From: a virus
Direction: 5' to 3' (one strand)
Length of the DNA stretch: 33,404 bases
IMG/VR virus record: IMGVR_UViG_3300030328_003146
Location: 1-33,404 of that record
Shown: piece by piece, positions 5,072-12,380 of the stretch
Layout: the number at the start of each line of letters is the position of its first letter
How positions within the stretch are numbered: the first letter of the stretch is position 1
Made by a program: the position numbers and the translations under genes
The notes under the pieces: generated by a model
Database searches by the model: none
What the model was told of the DNA's origin: nothing
What the model saw: the letters and a program-made list of their open reading frames with translations, nothing else

Positions 5072-5776
5072 ATGCCAGTAAGTACAGATCCAAATAGAAA
5101 ATTAAGTAAAAGAAAAACTAAGTTACAAACTAGTTCTAAATACTTACAAAAAAGATTTAAAGAAATTCAAGAATATAAAAATAGCTTTAAACCTGTAGAA
5201 AGCAAGGTTTTAGCTGATAATAGAACTTTTTTATCAACTAAGCAAACTGGTACTGGTAGTGCTAAAAGTGCTCAAAATGTTTATAGTGAAGGTATTGTAG
5301 AAAAAAAATATGGAGGTAGTAGGCCTGATAGTAAATTTGTTAGTGTTATTGTTAATTCTCAAACTGGACCTACAACAGCAACTGGTGGTCAGGCATTTGC
5401 AACTATAGAAGGTGATAAGTTTCAACGTGGAAATATTAAAACTACAGGTTCTCCTAATGTTACTTTTTTAAGTTACGAGCAAAGACAAAGAAATATAGAA
5501 CAATATAATAAAGAATTAAAAAAATTTAGAGAAGACCAAAAACAACTTACCAGAAAAGATTTTAAAAAACTATATGGTGATGAATCTAAAAGTCAAGCTA
5601 AAAAAGGCTATGGTAGAGATTTTACACCTAAAGGTTTGAGAAAAATGCAAAGTTTTTATGGAGAAGGCGATTTAAGAGATATAGATGCAGGAACATTATT
5701 GTTAGGTAATAAAGGATTAAAAACTTTTAAAACAAAAGTTCAAAAATTAAGAGATCAAGGTAAAGGACTGACATGA
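5072..5776 (+). CDS. Hypothetical basic protein (234 aa)
   Basis: The function is not recognised. The N-terminal 45 residues are Lys/Arg-rich and probably helical (NRKLSKRKTKLQTSSKYLQK), the middle (about 50-130) is Gly/Thr/Ser-rich and probably beta, and a second charged helical segment (QYNKELKKFREDQKQLTRKD) precedes a Gly/Lys tail with DAGTLLLGNKG. No membrane span is present. Start and stop overlap neighbours tightly (two-base gap before, ATGA-type four-base overlap with the holin-like gene after), so its translation is coupled to theirs. It may be a minor virion protein. Confidence 0.68.
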   Translation: MPVSTDPNRKLSKRKTKLQTSSKYLQKRFKEIQEYKNSFKPVESKVLADNRTFLSTKQTGTGSAKSAQNVYSEGIVEKKYGGSRPDSKFVSVIVNSQTGPTTATGGQAFATIEGDKFQRGNIKTTGSPNVTFLSYEQRQRNIEQYNKELKKFREDQKQLTRKDFKKLYGDESKSQAKKGYGRDFTPKGLRKMQSFYGEGDLRDIDAGTLLLGNKGLKTFKTKVQKLRDQGKGLT

Positions 5777-6219
5777 GTGAAAAGAAAAAATTTAAAGATA
5801 CAAAGTTAGGTGGATTGCTAAAAAGCTTAGCACCTAAGATATTAGATGTCGCAGGTGATCTATTACCAGATGCTGGAGTTCTTAGCATGGTAGGTAAAAT
5901 GATAGACGATGATCCTAAAATATCACCTGAAGATAAAAAAGTATTACATGAGCAACATGCTGAAATGTATAAACTAGAGGTAGCTGATAGAGACTCTGCT
6001 AGAAACAGAGAGATAGAAGTTGCTAAAACTGGTAAAAAAGATTTTATGATGACGCTAACAGGTATTGTTGGTTTGTTGTCATTTGCTTTTATAATATATG
6101 CCGTAGTTTATGTACCCTCTGTAACGGACAATGATTTATTTGTACACTTAATGGGTATGGTTGAAGGTGTTGTTATAAGTAACATATTTGCATATTATTA
6201 CGGAACAAGCGCGAAATAA
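5773..6219 (+). CDS. Holin-like membrane protein (148 aa)
   Basis: Holins form the inner-membrane lesion that triggers lysis. The sequence has a soluble N-terminal part with an amphipathic helix (GGLLKSLAPKILDVAGDLLP), a DRDSAR motif at 72-77 and an EVAKTGKKD linker, then two hydrophobic spans at about 92-113 (MMTLTGIVGLLSFAFIIYAV) and 123-143 (FVHLMGMVEGVVISNIFAYYYG). This architecture with RDSAR before the membrane part resembles the three-span holin family found in gene-transfer-agent-like and many tailed phages. It overlaps the upstream gene by four bases and precedes the fibre genes. No endolysin is recognised nearby, so the lysis role is inferred from the topology. Confidence 0.68.
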   Translation: MSEKKKFKDTKLGGLLKSLAPKILDVAGDLLPDAGVLSMVGKMIDDDPKISPEDKKVLHEQHAEMYKLEVADRDSARNREIEVAKTGKKDFMMTLTGIVGLLSFAFIIYAVVYVPSVTDNDLFVHLMGMVEGVVISNIFAYYYGTSAK

Positions 6220-6225
6220 AACTAA

Positions 6226-6951
6226 ATGGCTAGAATATCAACGTACACGTTAGACGGGACTGTTTCTAATACCGATAAAGTAATTGGTACAGATTCTGAA
6301 AATACAACTACAAAAAACTTTAAAATACAAGATTTAAAAGAGTTTATATATGCTGGTATTAGTGGCAATATGACCGTAGCTTCTAACGGTACTGCGACAA
6401 CAAGTAGTTCCGCTACTTTAACTACAGCTAGAAATATTGGTGGTGTATCTTTTAATGGATCAACCAATATTACTTTACCTGGTGTAGATGCAACAGGTAA
6501 TCAAGATACAACTGGCACAGCGGCTATTGCCACAACTATAACAGTTGCTGATGAGTCTAGCGATACAACATGCTTCCCTATATTTGCTACTGCAGCAACG
6601 GGTGATTTAGCACCTAAAAGTGGTAGTAACTTAACCTTCAACTCTAGTAGCGGTGCTTTAACAGCAAGCAACTTTGTAACAACTTCAGATAAAAGATTAA
6701 AATCTGAAATACAACCCATCAAAGAAGGTTTAGAAATAATCAAACAATTTACATCTTATAATTATATTAAAGACGGTGAAAAAGAATCTGGGTTTATAGC
6801 TCAAGAAGTTCAAAAAGTTTTACCACACAATATTAAAGAAGATTATAGAGGATACTTATCTATGAGTGATAGAGGTGTTTTAGCGCATATGCATAAAGCA
6901 ATACTTGAATTAGAAGAAAAATTAGTAGCAATAGAAGAAAAACTTAAGTAA
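6226..6951 (+). CDS. Short tail fibre with S74-type self-cleaving chaperone domain (241 aa)
   Basis: Residues 1-150 form a Ser/Thr/Gly-rich fibre stem ([21 protein letters not shown]...). The C-terminal 90 residues match the intramolecular chaperone/peptidase S74 domain, which trimerises the fibre and then cuts itself off: the SDxRxK motif is present at 154-159 (SDKRLK, with the Ser-Lys catalytic dyad), followed by [22 protein letters not shown] at 189-200 and a terminal coiled-coil helix ([16 protein letters not shown]). Cleavage before Ser154 is expected from the family. It directly precedes the DUF285 fibre with one base between stop and start, suggesting coexpression as parts of one fibre apparatus. 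Confidence 0.88.
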   Translation: MARISTYTLDGTVSNTDKVIGTDSENTTTKNFKIQDLKEFIYAGISGNMTVASNGTATTSSSATLTTARNIGGVSFNGSTNITLPGVDATGNQDTTGTAAIATTITVADESSDTTCFPIFATAATGDLAPKSGSNLTFNSSSGALTASNFVTTSDKRLKSEIQPIKEGLEIIKQFTSYNYIKDGEKESGFIAQEVQKVLPHNIKEDYRGYLSMSDRGVLAHMHKAILELEEKLVAIEEKLK

Positions 6952-6952
6952 T

Positions 6953-8443
6953 ATGGGTGTACCTACTAGTGGTAGTTTTAGTATGTTTGGAAACAGTGAT
7001 AACACTACAATACAAGGTGCTATAACTGAAGGCGGTGGATCTGTAGCTAGTGTTGATAATTTAAATGCTTTAATAGCCGCATCTAATGTTTCTTTATTTA
7101 ATACAACTTACTCTGGAGATTTAAGTGGTAGTTTAAGTAATGTAACTAACGCCAATCAATATAGAGGTTATCCTACAGTAACATCACCAGCCTTTGCATT
7201 TACTTACACATTTCCTGCAGGTCAGACTTATAATGCAAGCATTCTTTTATTTGGTACTTCTAGTGAATATAATGCTACTTGGACTTGGGGAGATGGTACT
7301 ACAACAAGTATAACTGATAACAGTGCACTTAGCAGAACCATAGCAGACAATAGTGGAGGTGGATCAACAAGCACATATAATGGAAATGTAGTAGGGGCAA
7401 CAACTGAAGGGTTTCCAGAATGGTATTTAAATAATTTGAATGTAACTGATATCTCGGCTTGGGGTAACTTAAAGTGGAAAAAATTAGTATTGGGAAAAGC
7501 AGATAATAATTTAAATATAAGTGCTAGTGACACACCAGATCTTTCAAGATGCACAAGTTTAGAGGGTTGTTTTTCTAGTGTAACAAATTTTAATGACAGC
7601 AATGTTACTAGTTGGGATGTTAGCAATGTACAGTTATTTACTAGTATGTTTTTTGGTGCTTTTGCTTTTAATCAAAATATAGGTGGTTGGAATACAGGAA
7701 GTGCCACTGATTTCCTACAAACGTTCATGAATGCTACATCTTTTAATCAAAGTATTAATTCTTGGGATACTGCAGACGTTACTAGTATGGTGAATATGTT
7801 TAGAGGAGCTACATCTTTTAATCAAACTTGTAATTCTTGGAACACGAGTAATGTTACAAATATGGGAGCAATGTTTAAAGGAGCTACTTCTTTTAATCAA
7901 GATCTAAATTCTTGGGATGTAAGTAGCGTTACAAGCATGAGTAGTATGTTTGATGGAGCAACTGCTTTTAATGGAAATATTACTAGTTGGAATGTAAGTG
8001 GTGTTACTAATAGTATGACTGTTATGTTTAAAAACGCACAATCTTTTAATCAAAATATTAGTTCTTGGAACGTTAGTAATGTTATTAGTATGGCTAGTAT
8101 GTTTGAAGGTGCTGAAAGTTTTAACCAAGATATTAGTGGTTGGAATACAAGTAGTGTTACAAGTATGAGGAGTATGTTTCAGGATGCAACCGCTTTTAAT
8201 CAAAACCTTGCTAGTTGGGATATAGCAGATGTAACAGATATGACAAGTATGTTTCAAGCTACTGCTTTATCTGATGCTAATTATAAAGCTACAATTATAG
8301 GTTGGGCAGCACAATCAACACAAAGTAATGTAACAGCACACTTTGGTAGTGCAAACTTAACAGACTCTGCAGGTCAAGCCGCTAGAACAACATTAGTTAG
8401 TAGAGGTTGGACAATAACAGATGGCGATGGTACACATACTTAA
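6953..8443 (+). CDS. Fibre/adhesin with nine DUF285 (BspA-like) repeats (496 aa)
   Basis: The N-terminus ([14 protein letters not shown], 1-60) looks like a phage fibre attachment segment. Residues 75-150 form a beta region with a PKD-like WTWGDGTTT motif. Residues 213-438 hold nine near-perfect 25-residue repeats of the type FNQ-x-I-x-SW-[DN]-x-S-x-VTSM-x-x-MF-x-GATS, the DUF285 leucine-rich-repeat family known from mycoplasma and flavobacterial surface proteins. The C-terminal segment ([12 protein letters not shown]... and [16 protein letters not shown]) is the ending often seen on such proteins in Flavobacteriia, but no secretion-sorting domain follows. A receptor-binding role is the natural inference. 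The repeat block suggests acquisition from a host-type gene. Confidence 0.88.
   Translation: MGVPTSGSFSMFGNSDNTTIQGAITEGGGSVASVDNLNALIAASNVSLFNTTYSGDLSGSLSNVTNANQYRGYPTVTSPAFAFTYTFPAGQTYNASILLFGTSSEYNATWTWGDGTTTSITDNSALSRTIADNSGGGSTSTYNGNVVGATTEGFPEWYLNNLNVTDISAWGNLKWKKLVLGKADNNLNISASDTPDLSRCTSLEGCFSSVTNFNDSNVTSWDVSNVQLFTSMFFGAFAFNQNIGGWNTGSATDFLQTFMNATSFNQSINSWDTADVTSMVNMFRGATSFNQTCNSWNTSNVTNMGAMFKGATSFNQDLNSWDVSSVTSMSSMFDGATAFNGNITSWNVSGVTNSMTVMFKNAQSFNQNISSWNVSNVISMASMFEGAESFNQDISGWNTSSVTSMRSMFQDATAFNQNLASWDIADVTDMTSMFQATALSDANYKATIIGWAAQSTQSNVTAHFGSANLTDSAGQAARTTLVSRGWTITDGDGTHT
7589..8266 (+). repeat. Nine tandem 75-bp repeats encoding the DUF285 units
   Basis: Units begin at the FN pair and are 25 codons long, except the first and sixth (26) and the last (24). 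At DNA level they share TCTTTTAATCAA and AGTATGTTT-type segments, with third-position drift between units. They could exchange or change number by recombination. Confidence 0.85.
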
Positions 8444-8503
8444 AAAGTAAACTATACGTGTGATACTATTTACAACAAGTACAATTTAATTAAATTTAAA
8501 ATT

Positions 8504-8758
8504 ATGGGTAAAAATAAAAAAATTAAAAAAGACGAGTTAGAAGCAATACAAGGTTTGGTAAAACAAATAAACAATGGTCAATCACAAATTGGTCAACTTG
8601 AAACTCAAAAACACGTGCTACTTCATCAAATAGGTGAGGTTCAAAAAGGTCTTAAAGATTTTCAAGAAACACTTGAAAAAGAATACGGTAAAGTAAACAT
8701 TAATATTGTAGACGGAACCATAACCCCAATTGAAGATGAGCAGCAAGCTAATACGTAA
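8504..8758 (+). CDS. Small coiled-coil protein (84 aa)
   Basis: After a Lys-rich start (MGKNKKIKKDELEAI) most of the protein is one amphipathic helix (VKQINNGQSQIGQLETQK, then LLHQIGEVQKGLKDFQETLEKE) with heptad spacing, followed by a short strand-like end (YGKVNINIVDGTITPIEDE). The leader is A/T-only (ATTTAAAATT before ATG). I believe the YGKVNIN ending occurs in a family of small conserved proteins in marine tailed phages, without a known role. Its end overlaps the start of the next gene by 29 bases. It is located at the head of the packaging block. Confidence 0.72.
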   Translation: MGKNKKIKKDELEAIQGLVKQINNGQSQIGQLETQKHVLLHQIGEVQKGLKDFQETLEKEYGKVNINIVDGTITPIEDEQQANT

Positions 8759-8960
8759 AATTAGCATTGGTAAAGATTATAAAAATGAATCTATGCATTA
8801 TTCCGTAGGTCAAGAGGTCTACGGAGGGCATAAGATTTCTAATATAATTGAAGAGGATGAAGGATATGACATCTATATTCAAAAAGATAAAGATGTTATT
8901 ATTTGGAAGAACTTCAATAAAAACATGGCTATATCAGTAGAGTATAATCTAGAATATTAA
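8730..8960 (+). CDS. Small hypothetical protein (76 aa)
   Basis: The product is not recognised. It reads as a small beta-rich domain (HYSVGQEVYGGHKISNI, GYDIYIQKDKDVIIWKNF, AISVEYNLEY). A second in-frame ATG lies at 8736 (MSSKLIRK), which may be the real start; either way the gene begins inside the upstream coding sequence in another frame. Its TAA stop shares its last base with the ATG of the next gene, so translation is likely coupled. The tight packing among packaging genes argues that it is real and coexpressed. Confidence 0.68.
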   Translation: MKMSSKLIRKISIGKDYKNESMHYSVGQEVYGGHKISNIIEEDEGYDIYIQKDKDVIIWKNFNKNMAISVEYNLEY

Positions 8961-9565
8961 TGCGAAGTATATATGATTTTATTATATCACCTAAAATATC
9001 AAGATATAATAATAGTAAAAAAGTAGGGGATAAAAATCTCATACTTAACACAGAGATATACAACCATCAATATGTTAGTAGAAAAGCTATAGTTAAATCA
9101 ATACCTATAGCTGTACCTACTAAAATACAGGTTGGAGATGAAATAATAGTTCATCACAATGTGTTTAGAAGATGGCATAATGTAAAGTCTGAAGAAAAGA
9201 ATAGTAGAAGTTATATAGATGAAAACACTTATTGTGTAAAAGAAGATCAAATATTTTCTTACAAAAGAAATAATAAGTGGATAGCTACAGATGGTTTTTG
9301 TTTTGTAAAACCAATAAAATCTACAGACAAGTATTCTTCTAATCAAGAAAAAGAGTGTGTAGGTGTTTTAAAACAAAGTAACAAAGCACTTTTAGAGTTT
9401 GGTTTAAAAGAAGGTGACTTAGTAGGATTTACACCTGTTAGCACTTATGAATTTATTATTGACGGTGAAAGACTATATAGAGTTTTAACTAGTCAAATTA
9501 CAATTAAATATGAATATCAAGGAAACGAAGAAGAGTATAATCCAAGCTGGGCAAGTAGCAGTTGA
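8960..9565 (+). CDS. Probable tandem GroES-like (Cpn10) protein (201 aa)
   Basis: Two halves show the same pattern, resembling duplicated Cpn10 barrels. Half one (about 1-102) has VSRKAIVKS, the VGDEIIVHH turn at 58-66 and TYCVKEDQIFSY at 90-101. Half two (about 103-185) has GFCFVKPI, ECVGVLK, the EGDLVGFTP turn at 151-159 and LYRVLTSQITIKYEY at 162-176. The VGD/EGD turn and the closing strand are where GroES has VGD and ESDILAIV. I recall similar proteins in marine phages annotated as co-chaperonin, but cannot verify it. The canonical mobile-loop tripeptide is not evident. It ends in a Glu-rich tail whose last 56 bases also encode the next gene. Possible roles: capsid-specific co-chaperonin or a virion barrel protein. 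Confidence 0.55.
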   Translation: MRSIYDFIISPKISRYNNSKKVGDKNLILNTEIYNHQYVSRKAIVKSIPIAVPTKIQVGDEIIVHHNVFRRWHNVKSEEKNSRSYIDENTYCVKEDQIFSYKRNNKWIATDGFCFVKPIKSTDKYSSNQEKECVGVLKQSNKALLEFGLKEGDLVGFTPVSTYEFIIDGERLYRVLTSQITIKYEYQGNEEEYNPSWASSS

Positions 9566-9788
9566 GGAATTAATTAAAGTAGCTAAAGAAGCTATTGTTG
9601 ATTCAGATGATGATATATCGGCAGACAGATTAAAAAATGCTGCTGCAACAAAAAAATTAGCTATCTTTGATGCGTTTGAAATACTTAAAAGAATAGAAGA
9701 AGAAGAAAACATAATAGAAAACAAAATACCAGTTGATATAAGCAAAGATGTATCATTTGGTGGTTTTGCAGAAAAAAAATCTAAATAA
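9510..9788 (+). CDS. Helical acidic protein; candidate small terminase subunit (92 aa)
   Basis: It is a mostly alpha-helical protein (AVEELIKVAKEAIVDS, SADRLKNAAATKKLAIFDAFEILKRIEEEEN) with an acidic middle and a Lys-rich end (GGFAEKKSK). There is no internal Met, so the start at 9510 stands and its first 56 bases overlap the upstream gene in another frame. Its position two genes before the large terminase, its size and its helical character make it the best candidate for the small terminase, which recognises phage DNA and loads the motor. No helix-turn-helix is obvious, so this is inference. Confidence 0.6.
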   Translation: MNIKETKKSIIQAGQVAVEELIKVAKEAIVDSDDDISADRLKNAAATKKLAIFDAFEILKRIEEEENIIENKIPVDISKDVSFGGFAEKKSK

Positions 9789-9794
9789 AAAAAT

Positions 9795-10154
9795 ATGGCA
9801 ACATTAACACCTACATTAACATTAGTAAGTACAGATTTAAGTAGTGATAGTTTATCTATAACCGCTACTGATAGTTTAACTGTAACACAACCTAATATTA
9901 GTACAGCTAAAATCTCAGTCAGTCATTCAAGTAAAACTAATATACTTGAAAACAATGCAACTACAACTTATGTATATGTAAAAAATACAGATAGTTCAAA
10001 TCACGTAAAATTATTTAATGATAGTGATCAAGAGTGGGGTATTATATGGCCTGGTGAGTTTGCTTTTTTTGGAGTAACTGATAATCTTGGATTTAGGATG
10101 CAAGCTAATAATGCAGCTTGTGTAGTTGAGTATGCTTATTTTACAAAAGGATAA
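9795..10154 (+). CDS. Small beta-rich virion protein (119 aa)
   Basis: The Thr/Ser/Leu-rich N-terminus (MATLTPTLTLVSTDLSSDSL) is followed by alternating strand patterns (TTYVYVKNTDSSNHVKLFND, IWPGEFAFFGVTD, CVVEYAYFTKG). There are almost no charged clusters and no membrane span. The composition is that of small head or fibre-associated phage proteins. It lies between the candidate small terminase (six-base gap) and the large terminase (three-base gap), within a co-transcribed block. I believe similar proteins are common in marine phages next to terL, but their role is unnamed. Confidence 0.7.
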   Translation: MATLTPTLTLVSTDLSSDSLSITATDSLTVTQPNISTAKISVSHSSKTNILENNATTTYVYVKNTDSSNHVKLFNDSDQEWGIIWPGEFAFFGVTDNLGFRMQANNAACVVEYAYFTKG

Positions 10155-10157
10155 TAT

Positions 10158-12380
10158 ATGTACAAACAAACCTTATATAAGGTTATAACTCCAATTAAAT
10201 TAAATACAATAGCAAGACTTAATAAGTCTAAAAAATGGGAGTATGGTTACAATAAGGAACATGATATTATTGTAATCAGTAAAACCGGTCAAATTGGTGA
10301 TATATATGAGATACAAAATCTTAAAATAGCTTTACCAAAACAAAGTAATATTGTTAAGTTTAAAAGTAATAAGTGGGAATATACCGAATATCCCAAGGAG
10401 CTTAATAAAATTAAAACAATATTTGACTGGAAAGAATACCCTAATAGTTTTAAGGAAAGATACATAGAATATATAGAGAATGAGTTCAAAATTAGAGAGG
10501 AAGGCTTATGGTATTATAACAACAGTAATCCTACTTATATTACTGGCACTCATTACATGTACTTGCAATGGAGTAAAATTGACGTCGGCAAGCCAGATTA
10601 TCGTGAAGCCAATAGATTATTCTACATCTTTTGGGAAGCCTGTAAAGCCGATTTTCGATCTTATGGGATGTGTTACCTTAAGAACAGACGATCCGGCTTC
10701 TCATTCATGGCGTCAGGTGAAGTTGTTAACCTTGCAACAATATCCAGTGATGCGCGTTACGGGATACTGTCCAAGTCCGGTCCCGATGCTAAGAAAATGT
10801 TCACCGACAAAGTGGTGCCTATATCCGTCAACTACCCTTTCTTCTTCAAACCAATACAGGATGGTATGGACAGACCAAAAACAGAACTCGCTTTTAGAGT
10901 ACCAGCATCAAAACTCACAAGACGGAGTATCAGTAGCACCGACAGGCCAGAGGATTTACAGGGCTTGGACACCACAATCGACTGGAAAAATACAGGAGAT
11001 AACTCCTATGATGGAGAGAAAATCAAACTACTGGTACATGATGAATCCGGGAAGTGGGAAAAACCAAACAATATCCTCAACAACTGGAGAGTCACAAAAA
11101 CAACCTTAAGATTAGGTAGTAGAGTAATCGGAAAATGTATGATGGGTAGTACATCTAACTCATTAGACAAAGGTGGTGGAAATTTTAAGAAACTATACAG
11201 AGATTCCGACGTAACTAAAAGAAATAGAAATGGGCAAACAAGTTCTGGCCTTTATAGTCTTTTTATTCCTATGGAATGGAATTACGAAGGGTTTATTGAT
11301 GAGTACGGTCAGCCAGTATTTGATACTCCTGAGACAGAAGCTAAAGGAGTTTATGGAGAAATCATAGATACAGGTATATTAGAGCATTGGCAGAATGAAG
11401 TTGATGGATTAAAAAATGATCCCGACGCGCTAAATGAATTTTATAGACAATTCCCTAGAACAGAGGAACACGCATTTAGAGATGAAACTAAGAACAGTAT
11501 ATTTAACTTAACTAAAATATACGAACAAATAGATTATAACGAAGGTGTTGGTAATAGTACGTCTGTTACTACTGGAAATTTTCAGTGGATTAATGGCATA
11601 AAAGATTCTAAAGTTATTTTTTATCCAGATCCTAAAGGAAGATTCAATATTAGTTGGATACCACAAATACACTTACAAAATAAAATAATAGAAACTAATA
11701 GCGGTAAAAAACCTGGCAATGAACATATCGGTGCTTTTGGATGTGATAGTTATGATATATCTGGTACTGTTGATGGTCAAGGTTCTAAAGGTGCTTTACA
11801 CGGATTAACTAAGTTTTCTATGGAAGATGCACCATCTAATAGTTTCTTTTTAGAGTATTTAGCTAGACCTCAAACTGCTGAAATATTTTTTGAAGATGTA
11901 TTAATGGCATTAGTATTTTACGGTATGCCAATATTAGCAGAGAATAACAAACCTAGACTTTTATACTATTTAAGACGTAGAGGTTATAGAGGTTATTCTA
12001 TGAATAGACCAGATAAAGTTTGGAATAACTTATCTAACGCGGAAAAAGAAATAGGTGGTATACCTAACTCTAGTGAAGACATAAAACAGTCTCATGCTGC
12101 TGCTATTGAAATGTACATACAAAACCACGTCGGTTCAAAAGGTAATGGTAGTTATGGTAACATGTATTTTAATAAAACATTAAATGATTGGTCAAGGTTT
12201 GACATAAACAATAGAACAAAGTTTGATGCGTCAATAAGTAGTGGTTTAGCCGTTATGGCTTGCAATAGGAATTTATATGCACCAAATGTGCAAAGAGAAA
12301 AACAAAAAATAAATATTGGATTTGCTAGATATAAAAATGAAGGCATGTCATCTAAAATAATAAAAGAACAATATGGCTAA
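10158..12380 (+). CDS. terL: Terminase large subunit, ATPase-nuclease (740 aa)
   Basis: TerL powers DNA translocation into the prohead and cuts the concatemer. The N-terminal extension (about 1-130) is followed by the ATPase part: the Walker-A-like KNRRSGFS at about 174-181 and a Walker-B-like LLVHDESGKW at about 290-299 with the DE pair. An arginine-rich segment with HAFRDE at about 435 follows, and the nuclease part begins with FGCDSYDIS near 526-534, the first acidic metal-binding position. It is longer than many TerL proteins. The ATPase-coding stretch 10561-11100 is about 44% G+C by hand count, against about 27-37% just outside. It overlaps the portal gene by eight bases. The upstream gap is three bases. 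Confidence 0.88.
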   Translation: MYKQTLYKVITPIKLNTIARLNKSKKWEYGYNKEHDIIVISKTGQIGDIYEIQNLKIALPKQSNIVKFKSNKWEYTEYPKELNKIKTIFDWKEYPNSFKERYIEYIENEFKIREEGLWYYNNSNPTYITGTHYMYLQWSKIDVGKPDYREANRLFYIFWEACKADFRSYGMCYLKNRRSGFSFMASGEVVNLATISSDARYGILSKSGPDAKKMFTDKVVPISVNYPFFFKPIQDGMDRPKTELAFRVPASKLTRRSISSTDRPEDLQGLDTTIDWKNTGDNSYDGEKIKLLVHDESGKWEKPNNILNNWRVTKTTLRLGSRVIGKCMMGSTSNSLDKGGGNFKKLYRDSDVTKRNRNGQTSSGLYSLFIPMEWNYEGFIDEYGQPVFDTPETEAKGVYGEIIDTGILEHWQNEVDGLKNDPDALNEFYRQFPRTEEHAFRDETKNSIFNLTKIYEQIDYNEGVGNSTSVTTGNFQWINGIKDSKVIFYPDPKGRFNISWIPQIHLQNKIIETNSGKKPGNEHIGAFGCDSYDISGTVDGQGSKGALHGLTKFSMEDAPSNSFFLEYLARPQTAEIFFEDVLMALVFYGMPILAENNKPRLLYYLRRRGYRGYSMNRPDKVWNNLSNAEKEIGGIPNSSEDIKQSHAAAIEMYIQNHVGSKGNGSYGNMYFNKTLNDWSRFDINNRTKFDASISSGLAVMACNRNLYAPNVQREKQKINIGFARYKNEGMSSKIIKEQYG

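Noticed and set aside
7715-8257. Antisense open frames with repeated His/Thr/Ile-rich products opposite the DUF285 repeats
   Set aside because: The repetition simply mirrors the sense repeats; there is no promoter or leader, and the sense frame is clearly coding.
7589-8266. Regularly spaced 75-bp repeats that could suggest a CRISPR-like array
   Set aside because: The units are translated tandem DUF285 repeats without unique spacers.
8444-8503. Possible terminator after the DUF285 fibre (GTAAA...TTTAC)
   Set aside because: The arms pair over only a few bases around a long loop and there is no T-tract.
10480-11109. A 209-codon open frame on the plus strand inside terL
   Set aside because: It lies in another frame of terL, which keeps its conserved motifs here. 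The open frame is explained by the local GC-rich composition, and its translation has no coherent domain pattern.
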